The translations under genes and the position numbers were made by a program. The notes below the pieces were generated by a model, which was not told the DNA's origin, made no database searches, and worked only from the letters and a program-made list of their open reading frames with translations. Positions 1 through 7,775 of a stretch of DNA of 64,000 nt are shown piece after piece. How positions within the stretch are numbered: position 1 is the first letter of the stretch; the number at the start of each line of letters is the position of its first letter. Source of the DNA: Brevibacterium sp. HMSC07C04 (lineage in GTDB: Bacteria; Actinomycetota; Actinomycetes; Actinomycetales; Brevibacteriaceae); the NCBI RefSeq assembly GCF_001815905.1, contig NZ_KV823244.1, positions 78,038 to 142,037 of the forward strand, read 5' to 3'.

Positions 1-80
1 GCAACAGAAACTCCCGTCAGCAGTTGTTGCTAAGACGCAGAACCCGGCTCAAGGGTGTCGGGCCGTCCGCATATGGGTGG

Positions 81-150
81 GAACGATGTCGTGAGACATC
101 CGCAGGCCGATTCCCAGCGGCAGGGGTGAACGATGTCCTGAAACCAGACA
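81..150. repeat. Short direct repeats, possible end of an insertion element
   Basis: GAACGATGTC occurs at 81-90 and again at 128-137, 47 bp apart. The first copy also forms a small hairpin, GATGTC-gtga-GACATC, at 85-100. Repeated terminal motifs of this kind occur at the ends of some insertion elements, but no transposase is visible in the first 500 bp, so any parent element would lie left of the window. I see no gene in 1-251. Assignment to an element is inference. Confidence 0.4.
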
Positions 151-215
151 CCCTCGGCTCCTCGTTTCAGCCGCGGCCTTGAATACAAGCCGCGGCTGAA
201 ACGAGAAGCCGAGGG
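151..215. repeat. Long near-perfect inverted repeat (hairpin)
   Basis: Arms of 27 bp at 151-177 and 189-215 are reverse complements with a single difference, which would be a G-U pair in RNA; the loop is 11 nt. The stem is longer than a usual terminator and has no T-tract on either side. It lies about 37 nt downstream of the stop of the truncated minus-strand fragment at 252-429, so a terminator role is possible. An element end or recombination site is the alternative. Confidence 0.6.
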
Positions 216-251
216 GAGGATTACAGGTAAACTCAACCCCGGGCACCTCGG

Positions 252-429
252 TCAGTCTTCTTCGGTGAGCGTGAGCGAAAGCCAGTCGGCAATTTCGTTG
301 CGTAGCTGCTCATCAGTCGGCAGCGGGCCGAACAACATCAGCTTCAGCGTCTCGAGCCAATAGGTGAATCTGTAGTTCGCCGTGACGTATGCGCCCGAAG
401 AGTACCCGCTGGGGAAATCCGCGCTTGGA
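252..429 (-). pseudogene. C-terminal fragment of a small unknown protein (diverged copy of the gene at 7297-7578)
   Basis: The minus-strand reading gives about 58 residues that include FPSGYSSGAYVTANYRFTYW and GPLPTDEQLRNEIADWLS and end EED. These match the C-terminal two thirds of the intact 93-residue protein at 7297-7578, with scattered substitutions. The N-terminal third is missing: at about 430 the similarity jumps directly to the oxygenase fragment, whereas the intact copy has the rest of the gene plus a spacer there. Function unknown. It is a decayed duplicate, not a functional gene. Confidence 0.75.
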
Positions 430-450
430 CAGACACCTCCTCCGCGCCGC

Positions 451-642
451 TCACTGCGTTCCGATCAGGTGCGGGTAGTGGCGTTCGGCGACGTTCGGGT
501 GGTTGCGCAGGCGTGAGGCGAACGCGTTGTCGCCGTACACGGTGTGCAGCACGTCGAGCTCATCAATCGAAACCCCGCGGGCTTCCGATGCGAGTTCCGG
601 CGGCAGCTTTACAGCCGGAAGCTGTGCGCGCAGAGCCGTTGC
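451..642 (-). pseudogene. C-terminal fragment of a 2-oxoglutarate/Fe(II) oxygenase
   Basis: The last 58 or so residues, from AQLPAV to IGTQ, align without gaps to the C-terminus of the complete oxygenase at 7776-8780, with eight differences by eye. Similarity stops near 642. There the opposite strand becomes a recognisable relaxase sequence (residues AGFDLTFSPPESVSALW), so the fragment ends at a recombination joint. The catalytic HxD...H residues are absent and it cannot be active. Confidence 0.8.
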
Positions 643-3429
643 AGGGTTCGACTTGACGTTCTCCCCGCCCGAGTCGGTCAGCGCGCTCTGGAGCGTGGCC
701 GATGCGGGCACGCAAACGCTGATCGCGCAGATGCCGATCGTGGGCGTGATCGCCACAGTATTCGACCATTACGACAGCATAGCGGCAGACCCGCAACTAC
801 ATACGCACGTCGTGGTATCAAACAAGGCCCAGGGCGAGGATGGACGCTGGCGCACCCTCGACTCTCGCCGACTGCACAAGGCGGCTGTCGTTCTCTCGGA
901 GTTGGACAACGCCTTCGCCACCGACCACACCGCGCGGCTGCTCGGCGTGACCTGGACGGCGGTCGACCGTGGGAAAGACCGAAACACCGGGTGGGAGATC
1001 GAGGGCGTTCCGGCGGCGTTGATCGCGGAGTTCTCGCGTCGCACCACCGGAAGCATCGACGGAGTGGTGGGAATCGAGCAGGTCAAGAACCGGCCGATCG
1101 AGCAGTACGTCGCTGAGCACGGGCGGCGACCCTCAGCGGCGACGATTGCGAAGCTCCGGCAGCAGGCGGCCTTGGAAACGAGGCCCGAGAAAGAACTGCA
1201 CTCGCTGGCCGACTTCACCGCCGACTGGCGTGCGTGGGCCGAGGTCGTGCTCGGCGAGGACGCTCCCGCTTGGGCGCAGCATCTGCTCGACCGGGGTGTG
1301 ACCGAAGCCCGGCTACGTGCGGACGATCTCGAGCTGCAGCAGATCGAGGATCTCGCCTCCGTGGTGCTGATCGATGTGGCGAACTCGCGTGCAACCTGGA
1401 GGCGATGGAACCTGCATGCTGAGACGATATGGCAGCTCATGGGCGTCCGGTTCGCGACTCCCGACGACCGAGTCCGAGTGCTCGATCAGATCGTCGCGCA
1501 AGCGGAAGCCGAATCGCTCCGGATCACCCCGGACTACGACCGGGCCGTGCCAGCCCACTACATTGTTGGCGAGGGCAACAGGTTCCAGCCGGTCGATCAG
1601 ACCGCCTACTCGAGCCAAGACATCCTCGACGCCGAGCAGCGCCTACTCACGCACCGCCAGCGCATTGGCGGGCCAGCTCTGACGGTGCGGCTCGTCGCGC
1701 GGCATACCTTCCGCAAGATCCGGGGCGTCCAGCTCGACCCCGACCAGACCGTCGCCATCACCCGCATCGCCCGCTCCGGGCTCACCCTCGATATGCTCAT
1801 CGGCCCCGCAGGTTCCGGCAAAACCACCGCACTCCGCGCGCTCCATCACGTATGGACAGCAGCGCACGGGCGCGAATCAGTGATCGGCCTCGCACCGTCG
1901 GCGGCGGCCGCCGAAGTGCTGAGCGACTCGCTCGCTGTCCGGGCGGAGAACACCGCGAAAGTCCGCTACGAACACCACTACGGGCGCTGGAACCTCGCAA
2001 CCGGGCAGCTCGTGCTCGTTGATGTGTCCTCCCTCGCCGGAACCCTCGCGCTCAATCGCATCGCCGAGCACGCCGCCGCGGTCGGAGCCAAGGTCGTCCT
2101 CATCGGCGACTGGGCGCAACTCTCGGCGATGGAGACCGGCGGGGCGTTCGGGATGCTCGTCCGCCACCGCGATCAGGTTCCCGAACTCACTGATGTGCGG
2201 CGCTTCGCCAACGAGTGGGAGAAGACCGCCAGCCTCGGCCTGCGGCACGGAAACACGGATGCGCCCGACGAGTACCAGGCGCGGGGCAGGCTCCTCGACA
2301 GCGACGCCGAGACGATGCTCGATGCGATCTACGAGGCATGGCGCACCGACTGTGACGAGGGGCTGCGCACGCTGATGATCGCGGGCATAGGTGAGATGGT
2401 CGCCCAGCTCAACGAATGCGCCCGCGCTGACCTGATCGAAGCCGGACAAGTTGAGGCAGACGGCCTGCATCTGCACAATGGCACCACCGCAAGCGTCGGC
2501 GATCTCGCCGTCACCCGGCTCATCGACCGCCGCCTGAGCACCGGCAGGACGTGGGCCAAGAACAGTGACCGCTGGCAAGTTACCCGCCGCTACGACGACG
2601 GCTCGCTCGCTGTGCGACGCCTAGGGCGCGGCGACCAGCCTTATGGCAAGGCCCTCGTGTTGCCCGCGAAGTACGTACGTGAGGAACTCGAACTCGGCTA
2701 CGCCTCCACGGTTCACCGTGCCCAAGGAGCCCGCGTCGATACCGCGCATGCGCTCATTGACCCGAAGCGTCGTCGCGGGAACTGTTCTATGTGGCGATGA
2801 TGCGCGGCAAGCTCCGCAACCACGCCTACTTGATCGTGCCCGACGCACACGAAATCGAGGCGCATCTCGACCAACCCGAGCCACTGACCGAGACAGATCG
2901 GCTCGCCAAAGTACTCGCCTGAACCGACGCCGACCTCTCCGCCACCGAAACCTTGACGCTCGAGGTAGACCGTCACGCATCGCTGTCCACACTGCTCGCC
3001 GAGTACGACGTGCTCGCCCGCGAAGCACAGACCGACCGCGGGTCCACGCTACTAGATGTCGCACCGTTCCCCGACGACGTGGCCGACAACCTGTTCACCC
3101 GTCCCTATTACGAACGCCTCGAAGCCGTCCTCGCCCGACACGAGGCAACTGGTAATCACGCCGCCGTCGCTCTCACCGCGCTCGCACCGAGGCTCACGCC
3201 TGGCGAGGACCAGGCTGACCCCGCCGCGCAGCTCACCACCATGCTCGACCAAGCCACTCAGAAGCTCCGGCCCGGCAAGCGAGCCAGAGCGCGCGTCGCC
3301 GGACTCATTCCTACACCCGAAGAGCCGATCTTAGACGGCATGTGGGCCGCCCTCGCTCAGCGGCAGGAACTCATCGAGACTGCCGCGCGCCAACTCCTAC
3401 AGGACTCCGAGGACGGGGGAGACGCATGA
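638..3429 (+). pseudogene. traA: Decayed MobF-type conjugative relaxase/helicase (TraA/TrwC family)
   Basis: Intact members nick the transfer origin of a conjugative plasmid or ICE and unwind it. Visible here are the relaxase segments DLTFSPPESVSALW and FDHYDS...DPQLHTHVVV (metal-binding HTH), and the helicase Walker A GPAGSGKTT near 1800. The gene is broken in several ways. The N-terminus with the catalytic tyrosines is missing. The stretch between SALWSVAD and VGVIATVFDHYDS is far shorter than usual, implying an internal deletion. A frameshift near 2765 separates HALIDP from SRELFYVAMMRGKLRN. An in-frame TGA interrupts the reading at about 2919. The C-terminal part then runs to TGA at 3427-3429. 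It is a remnant of the element that probably brought in the neighbouring defence genes. Confidence 0.85.
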
Positions 3430-3640
3430 GTGGCTCAGCACGGGCGACCAAGTTCGCGACCCGAAGGGCGAGAGCGGTGGCAGGCGCACGCCGCCACCAT
3501 CGCGCTCTACAGGCACCGACACAACATCTCGGCCACTTCGCCATTAGGTGGCGACGAAGCTGAGACGACGACTATCGAGATTTCTGAACGCCGTGCGGCT
3601 CACAACGCACTTACTCGCCTCAGGCTGCTCGCCAGGCCAA
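3426..3640 (+). pseudogene. Frameshifted small gene formerly coupled to traA
   Basis: An ATG at 3426 overlaps the traA stop (ATGA) and reads MSGSARATKFAT. The reading then has to shift near 3465 to continue as GRERWQAHAATIALYRHRHN and on to SPLGGDEAETTTIEISERRAAHNAL. The two halves together look like one short protein of the kind that follows traA in actinobacterial mobile elements; that comparison is from memory. The 3' limit is approximate. No further gene is seen before the leader ORF at 3874. Confidence 0.45.
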
Positions 3641-3873
3641 CCGGGGCCGACCACGCAGCGCGAAGAGAGCCGACTGTCGGCGGCGGATTGCACTTGTCGT
3701 TGCAGAGTCGACGAGCGATGGCCCTTCGCGCGTATTGCTCGATCGCGCCGGACAGGAGGCCTGCTTCAGTTCGCCGGATCAAGGGAACGAGAGTCCGCAG
3801 TACGATAGACTTGAGGCTCTCGGGGACCGGCACGCGACTGGCGACCTGTGTACCGCCTAGAAGGAGAGAACTC

Positions 3874-3930
3874 ATGAAAGATTTGGCACCTAGCGGCTTC
3901 GATCCTGAAGCCGCTACCCGATCAACATGA
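3874..3930 (+). CDS. 18-residue leader ORF coupled to hamA
   Basis: A strong ribosome-binding site, AAGGAG at 3861-3866, lies 7 nt before ATG 3874. The ORF encodes MKDLAPSGFDPEAATRST and its TGA (3928-3930) overlaps the hamA ATG (3927) as ATGA. hamA has no ribosome-binding site of its own, so its translation probably depends on ribosomes finishing this ORF. A perfect hairpin lies inside the ORF (3891-3916). The frame is also open upstream for over 400 nt, so the alternative is that this is only the tail of a relic reading frame. A TACGAT at 3801-3806 could be a -10 element, but I see no convincing -35. Confidence 0.55.
   Translation: MKDLAPSGFDPEAATRST
3891..3916 (+). promoter_or_regulatory. 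Perfect hairpin inside the leader ORF, just before hamA
   Basis: TAGCGGCTTC at 3891-3900 and GAAGCCGCTA at 3907-3916 are exact reverse complements around a 6-nt loop. The stem covers codons 6 to 14 of the leader ORF and ends 10 nt before the hamA start. It could block hamA initiation unless an elongating ribosome opens it. There is no T-tract, so a terminator is less likely. Confidence 0.6.
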
Positions 3931-4811
3931 CAGGTAGTAACTCAACTCCCGCGACTGTTCTCGAACTTGTAGTCGAGCATGCTGATAAACTGCTGCCAGC
4001 CTCTGTGTTTTGTGCGGGATTCGAGGACGGGGCATGGCGGTCGGAGGATCTGAGCTTCGATCTTGTCGCTTGGGCTGCCGACTGGATTCTTCCAGCGAAA
4101 GAGTTAAGCGGATACAACCATGCGAACGGCGTGGCCCTGCTCGGCAAGGCGTTGAGCCGTGTCTATAAGACCATCGATTATGAGAAGCGCGGTGAGATTG
4201 GCGAATTACTTCTCCACATCATTCTGCGGAAGTTTTTCCTAAGCTCTCGACTCATCTCCAGGATCTATTTCAAGGATGCCGCAAACGATACCGTAAAGGG
4301 ATTCGACTGCGCACACGTAGTCGAGTCGTCTGATGGCGCCGATATCGAGCTTTGGCTTGGAGAATCGAAACTGTATGAGGACAGCTACAATGCAGCGACG
4401 GCAATCCATGACGAGCTCAAATTGCACTTGAGTCGAGACTACTTAAAGTACGAGTTTGCGGCGATCTCTGACAAGATCCCGCAAGATTATCCTCAGCGCG
4501 AGAAGTTAATCAAACTTCTTTCGCGCGAAACTTCGTTGGATCAAACGTTCAAGAGTGTCGTCGTTCCAATCTTTATCTCGTACGACAGCGACGCGGCGGG
4601 CGAACATTTGGAGAACACAGAGGCATACATTGCCGACCTCCAGGCGGAAGTGCAGTCCCACTGGGGCAGCCTGAGCAGAAGATACAGTAAATGGAAGCTT
4701 CCCCGGAAGATTCGAGCACATGTGATCTATTTCCCGATGAGTACTAAGTCCGCACTCACATCTGCATTCGATAGGAGGTTGAAGGGGTGGCAGTCAACTA
4801 CCAAGATTTAA
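3927..4811 (+). CDS. hamA: Hachiman anti-phage protein HamA (DUF1837, PD-(D/E)xK nuclease)
   Basis: The 294-residue protein has the features of the DUF1837/HamA nuclease. A helical segment with E90 and E93 (GEIGELLLHIIL) is followed by GFD (D127) and the ExK signature in LGESKLY (E146, K148), the order of a PD-(D/E)xK active site. In Hachiman systems HamA degrades DNA when released by its helicase partner, shutting down infected cells. It is followed by hamB with a 25-nt overlap, the usual two-gene layout. Translation is probably coupled to the leader ORF at 3874-3930. Base composition is visibly more AT-rich than the housekeeping genes, which fits horizontal acquisition. No frameshift or lost catalytic residue is apparent. 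Confidence 0.88.
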   Translation: MTGSNSTPATVLELVVEHADKLLPASVFCAGFEDGAWRSEDLSFDLVAWAADWILPAKELSGYNHANGVALLGKALSRVYKTIDYEKRGEIGELLLHIILRKFFLSSRLISRIYFKDAANDTVKGFDCAHVVESSDGADIELWLGESKLYEDSYNAATAIHDELKLHLSRDYLKYEFAAISDKIPQDYPQREKLIKLLSRETSLDQTFKSVVVPIFISYDSDAAGEHLENTEAYIADLQAEVQSHWGSLSRRYSKWKLPRKIRAHVIYFPMSTKSALTSAFDRRLKGWQSTTKI

Positions 4812-6928
4812 TTGCCCGCCTACACCAGTCAAATGCGGAACCGTTTCAGTTAATCGCGGACATCGCATCCTTCAGCGCAGTGCATGGTGTGGGTGGCGAG
4901 AGCACTGAACTCGTCATACGCGCGCTTGATCGTTTCGATCGTGACGGTGAATACGGCGAGATCCTCCGAAGCCTGATGATCCAACACGGACTCTACCCCT
5001 ACATCGTCGGCTATTCGAGCGGGGTCGCACTCAGAGACGCCGTCGTTATGGAGATGAACCGTCCGAATGCTAATCGGAAGACCATCTTCCACCGCATCCA
5101 ATCTCAGGTCTTCCATCGCTTAGTCGAGGGAGAGAACGTCATTCTCTCGGCGCCGACTAGCTTCGGCAAGAGCGTGGTGGTCGATGCACTCGTGGAGACT
5201 GGCAACTACCGGAACATCGTCGTGATTGTGCCTACCATTGCTCTTCTAGATGAGACTAGACGTAGGTTGTCGCGGTACGAGGGGTACAAGATTGTCACGC
5301 ACCCGAACCAGGATTTTGAAGACCGGAACATTCTGGTAATGACCCAGGAAAGGTTGCTCGCAGTCCCCACGCTTCCTAACGTCGATCTATTCTTCATTGA
5401 CGAGTTTTATAAGCTTGCCGATGAGAAAGATGGCCTCTTGGATCAAAGGTCATCTATTCTTAACCAAGCTTTTCTGAGACTTATTCGGACGGGAGCACAG
5501 TTCTACTTCGCCGGGCCGGTTGTTGAGGGTCTATCGGACTTGCTGCCCGAGAACTTTAAGGCGTCGTTCATACGTACGAACTTTTCAACTGTGGCCACCG
5601 ATACGATACGGATCGAAGCATCTAATGACGCCGAAAGAATTGCACGTACAGTGGATTTGGTCGGTGCAGAGTGCGAATCGACTCTTGTCTACTGCCAATC
5701 TCCTCAAAAAATTCGTAAGGTTCTCGAAGAGATCATCTCTCTAAGGAGCGTTGGTGTGCAGGCCGCTTCAGGTCTGCCGGAAGCGGCGGCATGGATTGAA
5801 GAGAACTATCACTTGGAATGGATAGTGGCCAAGGCGCTTCGCCTTGGAGTCGGGGTGCATCACGGCAGACTGCCTCGGTGGTTGGCTCAGCGGGTTGTCC
5901 AGGGATTTGAATCGGGCGATCTCGATGTGCTGATTTGTACCAACTCGCTTATAGAGGGTGTCAACACGCGTGCCAAACGAATCATCATCCTTGACCGCAA
6001 CATCGCAAACAGGGCGTACAACTACTTCACCTTTGCCAACATTAAGGGTCGTGTAGGTCGCATGTTCAAGCACTTCGTGGGACAGATATACCTTTTCCAT
6101 GATGAGCCGCGACGAGAGCTACCTAGCATTGACATTCCGGGTGTAACTCAGAGTGAGTCTGCTCCGGGATCGCTTCTCGTGCAGATCGAGGAAGAAGACT
6201 GGAGCGAGCAGACGAGAGATCGTCTGACGCCCGTCCTAGAGGATGCGCGCCTCGATGTGGAGGTCTTGCGCGAGGTTAAGGGGGTTGAGCCGGAGTCGAT
6301 AGCTCGGCTAGCTAACCACCTAAGGACGCTTCCTGTGTCCACGCTCCGGCAGCTTCAGTGGTCAACGTCTTACCCCAATTGGGAAGAGCTGAGCCTCGCT
6401 TGTCAACTGATCTGGGATTACATCGCGCCGGATTACCACGTGGGACATGGGGCCTATAGTGCGCGACAGCTCGCATTCAGAGTCAATCAAGCAGCCCTGG
6501 CGGAAGGGCGCATGAAAGATATCATTGCGAGCTTTGTTGATGACTCAAATGATGATCGTGGGACGGTAGATGACCGTATCGAGGCTGCGTTCGATTTTGT
6601 GAGGTACTGGCTCGACCACAACTTCCCAGCATCGTTGCGTGCACTCGGCGTGATCTCCGGCGCAGTGCTAAGAGAACGGGGCTTGAGCGCCGGTTCTTTC
6701 GATGGTTTTGCTGCACGGGTGGAGAACATGTTCTCTGCTCCTCACCTTGCAACTATTGAAGAGTATGGTCTTCCGCTTGAGGTGTCACGACAGCTTGTGC
6801 GAAGTCTGGGAGGCGCTCAGACGCTCGATGAGATGTTGCGCGCGATTACGTCAGTCGCGGCCCGGGACGTGTCTGCGTTGACGGCTTTCGAGGCATCGCT
6901 GCTGGAGGACTTTGTTGAGTCCCTGTAG
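4787..6928 (+). CDS. hamB: Hachiman anti-phage helicase HamB (superfamily 2)
   Basis: The 713-residue protein is an SF2 DExD/H-type helicase. Walker A is SAPTSFGKS (residues 121-129). Walker B reads FFIDEF (about 202-207) instead of the classical DEAD. The C-terminal RecA-like half has GVNTRAKRIIILD and the arginine-finger motif GRVGRM. HamB is thought to sense damaged or invading DNA and control the HamA nuclease. GTG 4787 is the start because AGGAGG (4773-4778) lies 8 nt upstream; the first 25 nt overlap hamA. The last 200 residues are unassigned. The pairing with a DUF1837 protein is what distinguishes it from a generic helicase. Confidence 0.88.
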   Translation: MAVNYQDLIARLHQSNAEPFQLIADIASFSAVHGVGGESTELVIRALDRFDRDGEYGEILRSLMIQHGLYPYIVGYSSGVALRDAVVMEMNRPNANRKTIFHRIQSQVFHRLVEGENVILSAPTSFGKSVVVDALVETGNYRNIVVIVPTIALLDETRRRLSRYEGYKIVTHPNQDFEDRNILVMTQERLLAVPTLPNVDLFFIDEFYKLADEKDGLLDQRSSILNQAFLRLIRTGAQFYFAGPVVEGLSDLLPENFKASFIRTNFSTVATDTIRIEASNDAERIARTVDLVGAECESTLVYCQSPQKIRKVLEEIISLRSVGVQAASGLPEAAAWIEENYHLEWIVAKALRLGVGVHHGRLPRWLAQRVVQGFESGDLDVLICTNSLIEGVNTRAKRIIILDRNIANRAYNYFTFANIKGRVGRMFKHFVGQIYLFHDEPRRELPSIDIPGVTQSESAPGSLLVQIEEEDWSEQTRDRLTPVLEDARLDVEVLREVKGVEPESIARLANHLRTLPVSTLRQLQWSTSYPNWEELSLACQLIWDYIAPDYHVGHGAYSARQLAFRVNQAALAEGRMKDIIASFVDDSNDDRGTVDDRIEAAFDFVRYWLDHNFPASLRALGVISGAVLRERGLSAGSFDGFAARVENMFSAPHLATIEEYGLPLEVSRQLVRSLGGAQTLDEMLRAITSVAARDVSALTAFEASLLEDFVESL

Positions 6929-6946
6929 CCTGTCGAGACTGCATGG

Positions 6947-7296
6947 TTACCTCGAAGCCCTGTGACTGCCATTTGTATACGTCCAAACAGTCATCCGGTG
7001 TACGTCGAAGCGTCGACAGGCCGAGACCATGCTCTCGCCATTAGCTCGGGCAGTTCTAATAGCGTCCACTCGGCTGTTAGTCAGCGGTGTTCTAGCTCGT
7101 CTCCTAGGGTTCACTACGACTACGGACTCGTCCTCAACGGCACCTCGCCGCTCATTGCCAGGACCGAGTTTCGCCTGCTGCCACGCAGAACCGAGCCGCT
7201 CGAACCTCTGCCAGGTGTTCGGCTTGAGTCCGCCCGCGTCCACGAGGTAGCCCTGAAACGAATATTCAGGGCGCACCCCGCGCCTGAAAATCCCGG
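6947..7296 (-). pseudogene. Possible recombinase remnant with a C-terminal helix-turn-helix
   Basis: A minus-strand reading ends with a segment containing LTNSRVDAIRTARANGES and then ACRRFDVHRMTVWTYTNG, which resembles the resolvase/invertase DNA-binding helix-turn-helix (about 6947-7105). The part before it, with GGLKPNTWQRFERLGSAWQQ, is not recognised. No serine-recombinase catalytic domain is present and no clear start codon or ribosome-binding site is seen, so I treat it as a fragment. It fills most of the 368-bp gap between hamB and the next gene. An intact small DNA-binding protein is the alternative. Confidence 0.35.
7250..7272 (-). terminator. Hairpin after the 93-residue unknown gene
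   Basis: GCCCTGAA (7250-7257) and TTCAGGGC (7265-7272) pair perfectly around a 7-nt loop. The hairpin lies about 25 nt beyond the stop codon of the minus-strand gene at 7297-7578. No T-tract follows, so terminator function is only suggested by position. Confidence 0.35.
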
Positions 7297-7578
7297 CTAG
7301 TCGTCTTCTTCGGACAGCGCGAACGACAGCCAATCCGCAATTTCGTCGCGCAGCTGCTCATCAGTTGGCAGGGGGCCGAACAACATCAGCTTCATCGTCT
7401 CGATCCAATAGGTGAATCTGCTGTTCGCCGCGACGTATGCACTCGATGAGTACCCGCTGGGAAACTCCTCGCTCGGGCACGTCAGCCAATGCACGTGCTG
7501 TGTCCGCGGGGTAGCTACCACGCGAAAGCGATGCCCCTCGACTTCGAGGTAGGTGGTGCGGCGTCTGCGGAGCTTCAT
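7297..7578 (-). CDS. Small conserved protein of unknown function (93 aa)
   Basis: The protein starts MKLRRRRTTYLEVEG and ends in an acidic tail SEEDD. It has no membrane segment, signal peptide or recognisable motif. A central block FPSGYSSSAYVAANSRFTYW and the block GPLPTDEQLRDEIADWLS are conserved in the truncated copy at 252-429, so selection has acted on this protein. It lies downstream of the oxygenase gene in both copies, separated here by about 200 bp that hold the 23-bp repeats. I do not recognise it. A role linked to the oxygenase is possible but only by neighbourhood. Confidence 0.6.
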   Translation of the reverse strand: MKLRRRRTTYLEVEGHRFRVVATPRTQHVHWLTCPSEEFPSGYSSSAYVAANSRFTYWIETMKLMLFGPLPTDEQLRDEIADWLSFALSEEDD

Positions 7579-7660
7579 GCATCTCGTTGTATCACGGGCG
7601 ACTTACAACCGACCCGCGCCCGAAATACGACTGCATCCCTATGCGTGAAGACGGCTAACC

Positions 7661-7752
7661 GCCGATTTATCGAGGAGATAACCGTCAACTTATCGGCTCT
7701 ATACCAGGCAATTTATCGGCCTATTAGCCGCCAATTTATCGCCTGGTGCCTG
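7661..7752. repeat. Four tandem 23-bp direct repeats (iteron-like)
   Basis: The core (A)TTATCG recurs at exactly 23-bp spacing: ATTTATCG at 7665-7672, ACTTATCG at 7688-7695, ATTTATCG at 7711-7718 and ATTTATCG at 7734-7741. Each 23-bp unit begins near GCCAATTTATCGGC and the first three end in a TA-rich stretch followed by CC. A weaker fifth unit may precede at 7638-7660. The array is AT-rich against its surroundings and lies in the part missing from the left-hand duplicate. Regular spacing of about two helical turns suggests protein binding on one DNA face, as in plasmid iterons or tandem operators. Confidence 0.7.
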
Positions 7753-7775
7753 AACAGGCACCTCCACATAACCCG

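Noticed and set aside
30-246. Minus-strand coding frames at the left edge
   Set aside because: They run through the long hairpin and repeats and show no protein-like conservation.
7661-7752. CRISPR array
   Set aside because: The 23-bp units are directly abutting with no unique spacers and no cas genes are present.
7489-7775. Small plus-strand toxin gene over the repeats
   Set aside because: The open frame has no ribosome-binding site, crosses the repeat array and lies opposite the 93-residue gene.
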